From an uncultured Winogradskyella sp. (lineage in GTDB: Bacteria > Bacteroidota > Bacteroidia > Flavobacteriales > Flavobacteriaceae): a stretch of 64,000 nt of DNA. The notes below the pieces were generated by a model that saw only the letters and a program-made list of their open reading frames with translations, made no database searches and had not been told where the DNA came from. Below are positions 28,401 to 36,888 of the stretch, in pieces. Where the stretch lies: the NCBI RefSeq assembly GCF_947495255.1, contig NZ_CANLYI010000012.1, forward strand, positions 25,238 to 89,237. The letters are read 5' to 3'. Made by a program: the position numbers and the translations under genes. The first letter of the stretch is position 1, and each line of letters starts with the position of its first letter.

Positions 28401-28463
28401 TGCCATTCCTAGAGAAGTAAAAACTAGAAAAACGATGATTAACTGTCTTTTAAGTAACATCAT
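25443..28463 (-). CDS. Large periplasmic tetratricopeptide-repeat protein
   Basis: A 1006-residue secreted protein (signal peptide about 1-21, ending SLGMAQ) made almost entirely of TPR-like helix pairs, for example ALTLYNNKQYKAAQSLFDDV, AISEFNKIIGGDNSVAQNAY and AISAYKKAIKIN. TPR solenoids are protein-binding scaffolds. The neighbour is a plugless outer-membrane barrel, so a scaffold that works with that barrel in the periplasm is plausible. No enzymatic motif is seen. A TATATTTG box lies 36 bp upstream. Confidence 0.85.
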   Translation of the reverse strand: MMLLKRQLIIVFLVFTSLGMAQKSAVYTSDLQDYQKALTLYNNKQYKAAQSLFDDVKDDTNDITIQSDCAYYIANCAVRLNQKNADDLITNFVDEYPTSTKRNTAFLDVADYYFNNGKYAYARKWYERVDERSMARAEKERFNFNYGYSLYSTKDEKEATKYLNRVVNSEEYGSQAKYYIGFLAYQGDDYDTANEYFDQVSDNEKYKEKLSYYQADLNFKLGKFDKAIELANEQLPKSNAAEKSELSKIIGESFFNLGQYEAAIPYLKDYKGKDRKWSNTDYYQLGYAYYKQNDFESAISEFNKIIGGDNSVAQNAYYHLGESYINLDKKQEALNAFRNASQMDYDLKIQEDAWLNYAKISYEIGNPYQSIPQVLTGYLNQYPESGFKDEVETLLIDSYITSKNYKEALELLKGKNSFENKAAYQKVAFFRAVELYNENKYNEALALFKSSLKEPRDPVFVAKATFWKAETEYNLTNYNDALIGFKQFAGLSEASSLVEYENLNYNLAYTYFKLKDYTNASSYFEKFIKTKSSDQLRQNDAYLRLADGYFVSSNYNDAISAYKKAIKINKIETDYAAFQIAMSEGYLGKGSSKISELKSFISDYPKSALRDDAMYELANSYVKANDTDKAMQTYDRLNSEYSRSAFTSKALLRQGLVYYNGNDNERALSKFKKVATDFPGSGEAVQAVSTVRLIYIDLGRVDEYATWVRTLDYVEVTDVDLDNTTYLAAEKPYLDNDTDKAIRQFNKYLNEFPNGIHSLKAHFYVAQLYYKKDLLENAQPHYKAVVEAPKSEYTEQATVKLCEIYLSNSNWEKAIPVLKGLELEADYPQNVIYAQSNLMNAYYQTEDFAKAESYAEKVLSNANLDNKVKSDAKLTIARSAIKIGNESKAKTAYAEVEKLATGSVAAEALFYNGYFKSKAGDYEASNTVIQKLAKDYGSYKLFSAKGLVVMAKNFYALGDAFQATYILESVISNFPDFTEVVNEAQQELNKIKLEEAKTNSSIETED

Positions 28464-28498
28464 TAGTTATCTATTTAATTGATGATTTAATTTAAGTT

Positions 28499-28506
28499 CA
28501 AATATA
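28499..28506 (-). promoter_or_regulatory. Bacteroidetes -7 box for the TPR/barrel operon
   Basis: TATATTTG on the minus strand, 36 bp before the TPR start at 28463, matches TAnnTTTG. It should drive both the TPR gene and the barrel gene. Confidence 0.5.
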
Positions 28507-28601
28507 ATTATATACCAAATCTATAACGACAGAATTTGGTTATAATTATAAACGGAGTTATTAATATTTGGTTGATTGTTGATAGTTTGTGTCTTTAGTG
28601 T

Positions 28602-30197
28602 TTAAAACAGCCAACTAAAAATTCGTTTAAAGAACTTTTTCTTTTCTGGCGTTTCAAATTCTATTCTAAAAACGCCAAAATTATTAGAAGATTTTGTTGC
28701 TTTAGTATTGTGTAAAGGCCTTTGATATGTTGTTAATTCTAATGGAAATTCAACTTTAAAATTATCTGTAAGTTTGCCAGATTTTGCTACAACGGTTCTA
28801 TTTTCGATATCATAGATTTTGTAGGTTGTGTTTTCTTCAAGTTTAAATTCTTTAAAATCTATTTCAACTTTATTGGTTCCTTTACTTAAAATTGAAACAT
28901 TAAAATGACTTGAATTATCTTGAAGCTTTTGAAGCTTAATAATCGGTTGTTCTTTAAAATCCTTTAATTGTTTTAATTCACTTTTAGTTTCAACATTATA
29001 AGTTTCTTGCCAATCTTTAAGCTTGTAATCTCGTTTTTTATTAATTCTGAATCCATTAAATTTTCTTGTGTAATAGCTATTGTTATTCATGTTTATTCCA
29101 CGAGATTCTAAACCAGAAATAACACTTGGATTGTAATGAACGTAACCAGCATAAACCATATTATTCTTAAATACAAGCGACTTAACCTGGGAGATATTTA
29201 ACGCATTATTTTTACCGAAAATGAGATTGTTTTCTACTAAAACATCTTCAATTGGCGAATTTGCACTATAGCCTAACGTTAACGATGCTCCATGACCATA
29301 ATTTTTAGAGTCATTAAAATCTACATTATGATATAATACATTATCTAAAACTTTAATATGCTTTGCAACGTTGATACCTTCTGCATCTTTTGATGCGATA
29401 ATAAGGTTATCTACATATTTTGCTGAAGGTGAACCGTTGTTAAAAATAGTATTATTAGTAAGGGCTATATTTTTAACAAACTCAAATTTAGAGCCTGAAG
29501 ATGCTGACCAAACCTCAATGCCTTTGTAATAATTATTAAAAATAAGGTTATTGTTAATCAGACGTGTTTTATCACTTTGATTCTGAATATAAATACCAAC
29601 ACCATGACCTCTCGAGTCATTGTAACCATTATTATAAATTACACAATCTTGTATAATGGTTCCTCCTGTTGCTTTCCAGGAGCCAATACCAGAACCAGGA
29701 ATATTGTGAATTACTAAATTCCTGAATTCACAATCTTCACCCTTGAGATGACTGATTCCGGTTGCAACATTGAAATTTTTATCAGATTTTGAACGTGAAA
29801 ATTCACCTAAATATGTGATTTCAAAATTCTTAAAAATCACGTTTCCACCATTCACTTCTAAAACCGAATGTGCTTTTTTACCAATGTTTCCATTTAAAAT
29901 TACCTTCTCATTTAAATATGAAGACACTATAATTTTCTTATTCTTAATTGTAGAATGAATGGAACTCTTATAACTTCCTGTATAAACGCCTTGGTGAAGC
30001 CAAATAATATCACCACCATTTATACGTTCTGTAGATTGTGACAAGGCAGTTTGTAAATCCCATGGGTTATTTATGCTTCCGTTGCCTTCAGCAGTTCCTT
30101 TAGTAGAATTGCCATCTATTGGAAAGACATGAAACTCATTTTGAGCAAAACAAAATGCCGAAATAAATACGATTAATAAACTGAATAGATTTTTCAT
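28602..30197 (-). CDS. Secreted right-handed beta-helix repeat protein
   Basis: A 531-residue secreted protein. I chose the ATG at 30197, which gives a good signal peptide (MKNLFSLLIVFISAFCFAQ); an upstream in-frame start would put 12 odd residues before it. Residues about 60-370 show the repeating pattern of a parallel beta-helix (INNNLIFNNYYKGIEVW, LTNNTIFNNG, VENNLIFGKNNALNIS), as in pectate-lyase-type folds. The C terminus (about 400-520) is a beta-sandwich-like tail. It may bind or cleave a polysaccharide, but no catalytic residues can be named. Divergent from ftsE. Confidence 0.8.
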   Translation of the reverse strand: MKNLFSLLIVFISAFCFAQNEFHVFPIDGNSTKGTAEGNGSINNPWDLQTALSQSTERINGGDIIWLHQGVYTGSYKSSIHSTIKNKKIIVSSYLNEKVILNGNIGKKAHSVLEVNGGNVIFKNFEITYLGEFSRSKSDKNFNVATGISHLKGEDCEFRNLVIHNIPGSGIGSWKATGGTIIQDCVIYNNGYNDSRGHGVGIYIQNQSDKTRLINNNLIFNNYYKGIEVWSASSGSKFEFVKNIALTNNTIFNNGSPSAKYVDNLIIASKDAEGINVAKHIKVLDNVLYHNVDFNDSKNYGHGASLTLGYSANSPIEDVLVENNLIFGKNNALNISQVKSLVFKNNMVYAGYVHYNPSVISGLESRGINMNNNSYYTRKFNGFRINKKRDYKLKDWQETYNVETKSELKQLKDFKEQPIIKLQKLQDNSSHFNVSILSKGTNKVEIDFKEFKLEENTTYKIYDIENRTVVAKSGKLTDNFKVEFPLELTTYQRPLHNTKATKSSNNFGVFRIEFETPEKKKFFKRIFSWLF

Positions 30198-30297
30198 GGA
30201 TGAAGGATTCCAATTACTATACCAATATATCATTTCAATTTGGGATTTGAGATTTTAAGCAATACATTTACACTTACCAAATATTTATATCAATAAT

Positions 30298-30981
30298 ATG
30301 TCTGAAACGGTTTTAGAGCTAAAAGATGCCACAATATATCAAGGTGATAGTATGGTGCTTTCTAATGTAAATTTTGAAATGCAAAAAGGCGATTTTGTTT
30401 ACCTCATAGGCAAAACAGGAAGTGGTAAAAGTACGTTTATGAAAACACTTTATGGTGATTTACAATTAACAGAAGGCGAAGGCTCTGTGGTCGATTTTAA
30501 TCTAAAAACCATGAAGGAGAAAGACATTCCGTTTTTACGACGTAAGTTGGGTATTGTTTTTCAGGATTTTAAATTATTACCAGACCGAACAATTATTGGC
30601 AACTTAGAATTTGTTTTAAAAGCAACTGGCTGGAAAGAAAAAGACAGAATTAAAGACCAAATTGATGCTGTTTTAGATAAAGTTGCTATGAAAACTAAAG
30701 GCTTTAAGTATCCTCATGAACTTTCTGGCGGAGAACAACAACGCATTGCAATTGCAAGAGCTTTACTAAATGACCCAGAACTTATCTTAGCAGATGAGCC
30801 AACAGGAAATTTAGATCCACAGACAAGTATTGAAGTCATGGAAGTATTACAAGACATTAATAAAAATGGCAATACTATTTTAATGGCAACCCACGATTAT
30901 GCTTTGCTTTTAAAATATCCGAGTAAAACTTTAAAATGTGACGAGAATAAGGTTTTTGAGGTGGTACAACGAAAGAGTTAA
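30298..30981 (+). CDS. ftsE: FtsE-type ABC ATPase
   Basis: A 227-residue ABC ATPase: Walker A GKTGSGKST (38-46), Q-loop FQDFKLLPDR, signature LSGGEQQR, Walker B LILADEPTG and His switch ATHD. FVYLIGKTGSGKSTFMKTLY and FKLLPDRTI are typical of FtsE, which with FtsX drives septal wall hydrolases at the division site. No ftsX is adjacent in this window, as is usual when the pair is split. The last 4 bp overlap the convergent oxygenase gene. Confidence 0.85.
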   Translation: MSETVLELKDATIYQGDSMVLSNVNFEMQKGDFVYLIGKTGSGKSTFMKTLYGDLQLTEGEGSVVDFNLKTMKEKDIPFLRRKLGIVFQDFKLLPDRTIIGNLEFVLKATGWKEKDRIKDQIDAVLDKVAMKTKGFKYPHELSGGEQQRIAIARALLNDPELILADEPTGNLDPQTSIEVMEVLQDINKNGNTILMATHDYALLLKYPSKTLKCDENKVFEVVQRKS

Positions 30982-31814
30982 GACTCTTGTTCCTTTTTAT
31001 AAATGTGGGGATTTTTCCTCACGCCTTTTTTAAATACTTTACGCACTAACATTCTAAGTTTAGCATCTGCATCTAAAATTATATTTTTAAAGGTTTCCTC
31101 TGGTCGACCTCTATATTTTGTAACATGAAATTTATCGGTTTCCTTTAATGAATCTGGACTAAAATAGTAGTTTGAAATACAGCATCTTGAAGCCTCCTCT
31201 GAATTCACTTTATTTACAGAATGCCAAGACGTATCATGTGTAGCCATAACCACCAAACGGTTAAATTTACTTTCTACAACGATAGGGTTGTTTTTAGGTC
31301 CATTTGGCCATAGCTCTAGGTGTCCACCATTTTTAAGTTCCCAATTAGGTGTTACGTAATATAATAGGTTAAGGACTCTCCAACGCTCTCGTTCAGCATC
31401 ATGTGAATTATCTAAATGAGGATTCAAGAAATTTTGATTCGCCATTAATGACAAACCACCAGCATAAAGAGAATTATCGGCATACAATGTTTCAATCTTA
31501 CATATATCACCAATCAATGTCACAACACGTTCGTCTTGAAATGCATAAATTACTTTTTCGAGTAACGGATTATGCCTATCCATTTGAGCAGAGACATACT
31601 TATATTCTCTAATTGTATTTAAACATCGCATATCTTCTTTATTTGGAAAAACTTCAAAGCATGCTTTAACTATTTCTACTGACAATAAATCATCAATATA
31701 AAAATAGCCAATATTAGATTTTGATGCATTATAGGTCGATAAAATATCTGCTTTTTGAGCTTCTATTTTATCACAAATTTGATTGATAATTTCCTCGGAA
31801 GTAATATTCAACAT
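30978..31814 (-). CDS. 2-oxoglutarate/Fe(II)-dependent oxygenase
   Basis: A 278-residue member of the 2OG-Fe(II) oxygenase superfamily. Metal ligands fit His and Asp of NPHLDNSHD and the distal His of TSWHSVNKV; the 2-oxoglutarate Arg fits EASRCCISNYYF. This part resembles prolyl-hydroxylase-type enzymes. A basic C-terminal tail (RMLVRKVFKKGVRKN) may bind membrane or polyanion. It stands at the edge of the polysaccharide locus, so a sugar or lipid hydroxylation is possible but not shown. Confidence 0.8.
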   Translation of the reverse strand: MLNITSEEIINQICDKIEAQKADILSTYNASKSNIGYFYIDDLLSVEIVKACFEVFPNKEDMRCLNTIREYKYVSAQMDRHNPLLEKVIYAFQDERVVTLIGDICKIETLYADNSLYAGGLSLMANQNFLNPHLDNSHDAERERWRVLNLLYYVTPNWELKNGGHLELWPNGPKNNPIVVESKFNRLVVMATHDTSWHSVNKVNSEEASRCCISNYYFSPDSLKETDKFHVTKYRGRPEETFKNIILDADAKLRMLVRKVFKKGVRKNPHIYKKEQES

Positions 31815-31932
31815 ATACTGATTTAACGTTACAGCAAGATAAATTAATTTCGTTTAATGCTAAAGTCTTTGAGCTTCATTTATAATTTAATTACATTGTA
31901 CTCTAATTAAAATTTTAGAGGTTTAGTATTAC

Positions 31933-33225
31933 ATGAAAGTCATATGCCTTAGTACATTAGATAAATTTTCTAGATTTTATCTCGATATTGAGCGAGAACT
32001 TAAAGCTAAAAGTAAAACAAATATTAGCCTAAAAGTTTTCAGCCTCTATTTAAGTGGTTTTCTTTATACACTTATCCGACTAAAACATAGTAGCTGGATT
32101 TCGGTAAAAGCATGGATATTAGCACAACGTAAAAGGAAGCTTTATTCAGAAATTATAAACTCTCAGAACACTTATAAAAACATAAAATTTAATGAGTATT
32201 ATGTTTTTCATACAGCATTAAGCAGTAAGACTTCTACAAAATCTTTACAGTTACAAACCTTAGCATATATAGATGTTTTTGACGCTATTTTCACAAAAGA
32301 ACAACCAGATTATTTAATCAGCATTGGCGACTCTAGATTGTGCATAGAAATTGCAATTGCTTTAGCAAAAAGCAAAAAAATAAAAGTGTACTATATAGAA
32401 CAAGGTCCTTTTAACACCACATTTTTTGATGATGAAGGTGTTAATGCAAATATCAGTATAAGATCAAAAAGAAGTTCATTAAATAATTCTATAAAAGAAG
32501 TAACCTCTGAAATCGATAGTAATACTAAAAAATATAATAGGTCACCCATTTATAGAGGTTTAGATATTGTATTAATGTCTTTGTTTGAAAACTCATTTGT
32601 ATACCCTCCAGATTTAAAATATAGTGATTTAAATAGTTATAGAAGCAAGCGTTCTTACTCAAAACTTGAGCACATTAAAAAAGAACAAAGAGCATTATTA
32701 ATTTTACAAGTTCCGCTAGATGTTAATATGATTTATCATAGTCCTAATTATAAATCCCATACCGAAATTATAGAAAGTGTCTACTCCAACTTACCTAAAA
32801 GTTTAAAATTAGTGGTTAGAGAGCATCCGCTTTATGTAAATAAGTATGAAGCACCATTGTATGAGTTTATAAATAAAAACAATATTTTAATTGATAACTC
32901 AACACCTTTAAATTCTGCTTTAGAATCTTCAAAAATAATTATAGTGAATAACTCCACTGTTGGTATTGAAGCTATTCTAAACTACAATACGGTTGTTGTT
33001 TTAGGCAATGCATTTTATGACAATCAAGACATTTGTCTTAAACTTAAAAATAAAAAAGAACTCCCTACTCTACTAGAAAAGGCATTAGATAATATTCCCA
33101 ACAAAACAAAAATTGATACATTTGAAAATGAATTGTATAACTCTGTTTTATTAAAAGGATCAATAACTGATAAAACACTACAATCATCAAAAGCAATAGC
33201 CAATCATTTACTAGCAAATGAATAA
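31933..33225 (+). CDS. Capsule-polysaccharide-biosynthesis-type protein (KpsS/LipB-like glycosyltransferase)
   Basis: A 430-residue protein. The C-terminal half has the features of the capsule synthesis family: LVVREHPLYVNKY, then LIDNSTPLNSALESSKIIIVNNSTVGIEA, where a nucleotide-sugar-binding site is built. The N-terminal half (about 100-160: EQPDYLISIGDSRLCIEIA) is the other Rossmann half of a GT-B fold. Members transfer Kdo or another sugar in capsule or O-antigen assembly. It overlaps the next glycosyltransferase gene by 8 bp, so the two are an operon. Confidence 0.7.
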   Translation: MKVICLSTLDKFSRFYLDIERELKAKSKTNISLKVFSLYLSGFLYTLIRLKHSSWISVKAWILAQRKRKLYSEIINSQNTYKNIKFNEYYVFHTALSSKTSTKSLQLQTLAYIDVFDAIFTKEQPDYLISIGDSRLCIEIAIALAKSKKIKVYYIEQGPFNTTFFDDEGVNANISIRSKRSSLNNSIKEVTSEIDSNTKKYNRSPIYRGLDIVLMSLFENSFVYPPDLKYSDLNSYRSKRSYSKLEHIKKEQRALLILQVPLDVNMIYHSPNYKSHTEIIESVYSNLPKSLKLVVREHPLYVNKYEAPLYEFINKNNILIDNSTPLNSALESSKIIIVNNSTVGIEAILNYNTVVVLGNAFYDNQDICLKLKNKKELPTLLEKALDNIPNKTKIDTFENELYNSVLLKGSITDKTLQSSKAIANHLLANE

Positions 33226-34162
33226 GATTCCTTTTTTTTCTGTTATAATTCCGTTGTATAATAAAGAACAGCACATTGAGCAAACATTAAACAGCGTATT
33301 AAATCAAAATTTTAAAGACTTTGAGGTTATTATAATTGACGATGGGTCTACAGATAATAGCTTAAAAATAGTTAAAAAAATAGAAGACAAAAGACTTCAT
33401 ATTCATTCCCAAAAAAATTGTGGCGCCGCAGAAACAAGGAATATTGGTATTAAAAAAGCTAAAGCAAAATTTATCGCGCTAATAGATGCAGATGATTATT
33501 GGTATCCTAATCATTTAGAAGAGCATAGAAAGTCAATATTAAAATTTCCAGATTGCAGTTTATTTTCTAATGCATATCAGTTAAAATTATTGAATTCAAA
33601 TTTAATTGATGCTATTTACAATACACCTCAAAAAACAGAACCGCATATTATTGAAGATTATTTTAAAGCAAGTACAATACACCCAATTGCTTGGACATCT
33701 GCAATAACCTTTAATAAAGAAGATTTTTTTGATTTAGGGGGATTTAACCCAAAAATATTGTCTGGACAAGACTTAGATTTATTTATAAGGTATGGCCTAC
33801 ACAAAACAATTGTTTTTAATCCGACAATAACTTGTTATTACGATAAAACTGTACCAAATAGTTTATCGAAAACAAATCATCAAATTAGCAAAGAAAAACT
33901 CTTTAGTAGCTTTTCAGCTGACGAAAAAACAAATCCATCATTACGACATTATTTAATACTTAATCGTTACTCATTAGCAATTCAATGTAAACTTGCATCA
34001 AATAAAGTTACATTTAAGAAACTATTACCTCAAATCGATAAAAAGCATTTGAATATTAAACAAAGAATCATTCTTAAAATGCCAAAGAAGATTGTGATAT
34101 TTATGAAAAAACTTTATTTTATTTTTATAAAAAACGGTATATATATATCATCTTACAAATGA
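33218..34162 (+). CDS. Family 2 glycosyltransferase
   Basis: A 314-residue GT-A enzyme: FFSVIIPLYNKEQHIEQTL (about 5-23), IIDDGSTDNS (about 38-47), ALIDADDYW (about 87-95, the DXD metal site) and GGFNPKILSGQDLDLFIR. It transfers a sugar from a nucleotide donor onto the growing repeat unit. Overlaps the upstream capsule-type gene by 8 bp, and its end overlaps the convergent ketoisomerase gene by 15 bp. Donor and acceptor unknown. Confidence 0.9.
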   Translation: MNKIPFFSVIIPLYNKEQHIEQTLNSVLNQNFKDFEVIIIDDGSTDNSLKIVKKIEDKRLHIHSQKNCGAAETRNIGIKKAKAKFIALIDADDYWYPNHLEEHRKSILKFPDCSLFSNAYQLKLLNSNLIDAIYNTPQKTEPHIIEDYFKASTIHPIAWTSAITFNKEDFFDLGGFNPKILSGQDLDLFIRYGLHKTIVFNPTITCYYDKTVPNSLSKTNHQISKEKLFSSFSADEKTNPSLRHYLILNRYSLAIQCKLASNKVTFKKLLPQIDKKHLNIKQRIILKMPKKIVIFMKKLYFIFIKNGIYISSYK

Positions 34163-34552
34163 TAAAAAATCATCATAATCTCTAATATATTCACTTTCAT
34201 CAAATTCTGTAGAAGCTAAAACTAAACAAACTGAACCAGAAGAGAAATTCTCAATCTCTCTCCACATTTCTATCGGAACATATAAACCTTGGTTGGGCTT
34301 ATTAAGTAGAATTCTTTTTTTTATTAATCCATTATCTAATACAATTTCAAAACTACCACTGAGTGCAATAATTACAGACTGCTGCTCTTTGTGTGCATGC
34401 CCGCCTCTAAAACTATCACTAGGCACGTCATACAGATAATAAATACGCTTAATTCCAAATGGAATTACTTCTTTTTCAACAACACCTAAACTTCCTCTTT
34501 CATCATGTACTTTGGGAATGTCAATTATATAAGCTTCTTTTTTAGAATTCAT
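34148..34552 (-). CDS. FdtA/QdtA-type dTDP-4-oxo-6-deoxyhexose 3,4-ketoisomerase
   Basis: A cupin-fold sugar ketoisomerase of about 134 residues: IIDIPKVHDERGSLGVVEK, IKRIYYLYDVPSDSFRGGHAHK (metal-free cupin His pair) and YVPIEMWREI. It converts dTDP-4-keto-6-deoxyglucose to the 3-keto sugar. I chose the ATG at 34552, which removes a 22-bp overlap with the upstream gene; an earlier ATG at 34582 would add MAKYFKLDDN. With the DegT aminotransferase at 39500-40600 it can make dTDP-3-amino-3,6-dideoxyhexose for the surface polysaccharide. Confidence 0.85.
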   Translation of the reverse strand: MNSKKEAYIIDIPKVHDERGSLGVVEKEVIPFGIKRIYYLYDVPSDSFRGGHAHKEQQSVIIALSGSFEIVLDNGLIKKRILLNKPNQGLYVPIEMWREIENFSSGSVCLVLASTEFDESEYIRDYDDFLSFVR

Positions 34553-34560
34553 ATTATCAT

Positions 34561-35649
34561 CTAGTTTAAAATATTTTGCCATTGCTTAGCAATATTATTT
34601 TGACTGAATTTTACAACGCTACTTTTGGAATTTTCTTTACACCTCTGATACAATTCTTCATCAAAGTATAAAGTATTCATGGCTTCAGTCAAAGCCACAA
34701 CGTTATAATTATCAACTAACAAACCGTTTTTACCATTTTGTATAATCTCACTTGGACCTGACATACAATTTACAGAAATAATTGGAGTTCCAAGAGACAA
34801 TGACTCTAAAATCATCCTAGGAAATCCTTCATAATGACTCGTTAACACTGTATATTTTGCATTAGTAATTAAGTTACTTGGATTAGGATTAAAATCTAAA
34901 AACTGGATAGAATCAGCACAAGACTTCATCGCAACCTTCTTTTCAAAGTCTACCTTATCTTTACCATCTCCCATAATTACTAATTTAACATTCTCTTGAT
35001 GTAAATTAGATTTTTCATAGGCTTCAATTAATAGTGATACGTTTTTTACAGCATCTATTAATCTACCAAAAAATAGAATATAATCGCCTTCGATTATTGT
35101 ATCGCTTAAAGATTTCTCAAAACTTATATCAATTGGGTTTTGAATGGTTATTACATTATTAAAATGATACTTATTCTGAAGTTTTTCAGATATAGCCTCT
35201 GAAACACCAACAACTTTATTAGCATTTCCGTACCACATTCTAGCCATAAAAGCATTTGTAGGCATATAATTATATAAATTAAAGCTACGCATACAATATA
35301 TTGTTTTATTAGGCTTATAAAGTATTTTTGAAACCAGAAATTCTTTCATTCTGTTAACCCTTGTTCTATTATCTATGAGATAATCAAAATCGTTAGATCT
35401 AATATATTTAAACAACGTCCTAAATCGCTTTAGTCCTGCTGATAATTTAGAATTCTGATCTTTTATTGTTCCTAAATTTAATAAAGTCCCTGCATAAGGA
35501 TATTTAATATCATTTAATACCGTTACAACATGCACCTCATGCCCTAAATCCGACAACATTATGGACAAAAGCCCTGCCGATCTTTCAGCTCCTCCTCCTC
35601 CCAAAGATTTAACTACGATACATATTTTTTTACTAACCGGATTGAGCAT
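34561..35649 (-). CDS. Family 4 (GT-B) glycosyltransferase
   Basis: A 362-residue GT-B enzyme. The N-terminal glycine loop SLGGGGAERSAGLLS (about 14-28) and the C-terminal donor site (YILFFGRLIDAVKNVSLLIEA, then LTSHYEGFPRMILESLSLGTPII) are typical of GT4. It starts near a divergent -7 box at 35669-35676 and is followed at once by the ketoisomerase gene, so the two form an operon. Confidence 0.9.
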   Translation of the reverse strand: MLNPVSKKICIVVKSLGGGGAERSAGLLSIMLSDLGHEVHVVTVLNDIKYPYAGTLLNLGTIKDQNSKLSAGLKRFRTLFKYIRSNDFDYLIDNRTRVNRMKEFLVSKILYKPNKTIYCMRSFNLYNYMPTNAFMARMWYGNANKVVGVSEAISEKLQNKYHFNNVITIQNPIDISFEKSLSDTIIEGDYILFFGRLIDAVKNVSLLIEAYEKSNLHQENVKLVIMGDGKDKVDFEKKVAMKSCADSIQFLDFNPNPSNLITNAKYTVLTSHYEGFPRMILESLSLGTPIISVNCMSGPSEIIQNGKNGLLVDNYNVVALTEAMNTLYFDEELYQRCKENSKSSVVKFSQNNIAKQWQNILN

Positions 35650-35656
35650 TAAATAC

Positions 35657-35676
35657 TATATTTGAAAACAAATGTA
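35657..35676. promoter_or_regulatory. Divergent pair of -7 boxes between two glycosyltransferase genes
   Basis: Bases 35669-35676 read TACATTTG on the minus strand, 20 bp before the gene starting at 35649. Bases 35657-35664 read TATATTTG on the plus strand, 69 bp before the gene starting at 35733. Both match TAnnTTTG and lie 4 bp apart, so transcription of the two genes may compete. Confidence 0.45.
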
Positions 35677-35732
35677 AGCATATATATTAGACATTTACAT
35701 GAAACTACGTCTAAGCTTAATCTATAAATAAT

Positions 35733-36881
35733 ATGAAAATATTACTCGTTGGTGAATACAACAGAGCTCATAGAAATGTAAAATTAGGATTAGAAAAACT
35801 TGGTCATACAGCAAAAGTTGTTGGCCTTACTGACGGCTTTAAAAAAGTAAAAGTAGACGTAGAAATAAAAAATTATTTTGAAACTGGCCTATTAAAGAAA
35901 ATTCGCGTACTATTTGTAAAACTATTTAACCTTGATATTCTTAGCTTGCATTTAATTCACCAAATTAAATCTAAAAAGCAAGAACTTTCTAATTTTGATG
36001 TTATTCAATTTATTAATGAAGCACCTTTTGGCTGTGACAGAAATAGTCAGAAAAAGTTATTTGAATTATTAGTTGATTGGAACCGAAGTCCTTTTCTATT
36101 ATCCTGTGGTACAGATTTCATTTGTGTTTCACATTCATTCAATAAAAAGTTTAGATATTCCATTTTAACACCTTACTTTGAAGGAAAAGGGTCAAAAAAA
36201 GATTATTCTTCTCCATTAAGTTATTTAACTCCTAAACATAAAGAATTACACTATAAAATTTTTAAAACAATAAAGGGTGTTATAGCTAATGACCTAGATT
36301 ACCACATACCACTGATTGGACACCCTAAATATTTAGGCTTGATTCCACATGCAATAGACATTTCTTTACTAGAATACAAATCACCTATAATTAAAGATAA
36401 AATTATCATCTTTCATGGTATAAACACCTACAATTATTTCAAAAAAGGCAATGATATTTTTGAAGCTGCTTTAAGCATTATTGCGCAAAAATTCCCAAAT
36501 AAAGTCGATATCTTAATTACCAAAGATTTACCATACAAAGACTACATAAAAAGTTTTGACAAAGCACATATACTATTAGACCAAGTTTATGCATACGACC
36601 AAGGTTATAATGCATTAGAAGCTATGGCTAAAGGAAAAGTAGTTTTTACAGGTGCTGAAAAGGAATGGTTAGAATATTATAATCTTGAAGAGGATACTAT
36701 TGCTATAAATGCCTTACCTAATGCAGAAGAGATTGCAAAAAAATTAGAATGGTTAATTCTTAATCCTGAAAAAATAATTGAAATTTCTATTAAAGCTAGG
36801 CAATTTGTTGAAACAGAACACGACCATATTAAATGTGCCCAAAATTATCTAAACAAATGGCAAGAGCAATTAGATAATTAA
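35733..36881 (+). CDS. Glycosyltransferase (GT-B, family 1/4-like)
   Basis: A 382-residue protein with a Rossmann start (MKILLVGEYNRAHRNVKLGL) and a C-terminal GT-B donor domain (ILLDQVYAYDQGYNALEAMAKGKVVFTGAEKEWLEYY), where the Glu of the NALEAMA helix holds the nucleotide sugar. The central part is divergent from common GT4 members. The only plus-strand gene between two minus-strand blocks of the locus. Likely adds one sugar of the repeat unit. Confidence 0.8.
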   Translation: MKILLVGEYNRAHRNVKLGLEKLGHTAKVVGLTDGFKKVKVDVEIKNYFETGLLKKIRVLFVKLFNLDILSLHLIHQIKSKKQELSNFDVIQFINEAPFGCDRNSQKKLFELLVDWNRSPFLLSCGTDFICVSHSFNKKFRYSILTPYFEGKGSKKDYSSPLSYLTPKHKELHYKIFKTIKGVIANDLDYHIPLIGHPKYLGLIPHAIDISLLEYKSPIIKDKIIIFHGINTYNYFKKGNDIFEAALSIIAQKFPNKVDILITKDLPYKDYIKSFDKAHILLDQVYAYDQGYNALEAMAKGKVVFTGAEKEWLEYYNLEEDTIAINALPNAEEIAKKLEWLILNPEKIIEISIKARQFVETEHDHIKCAQNYLNKWQEQLDN

Positions 36882-36888
36882 CCAATTA

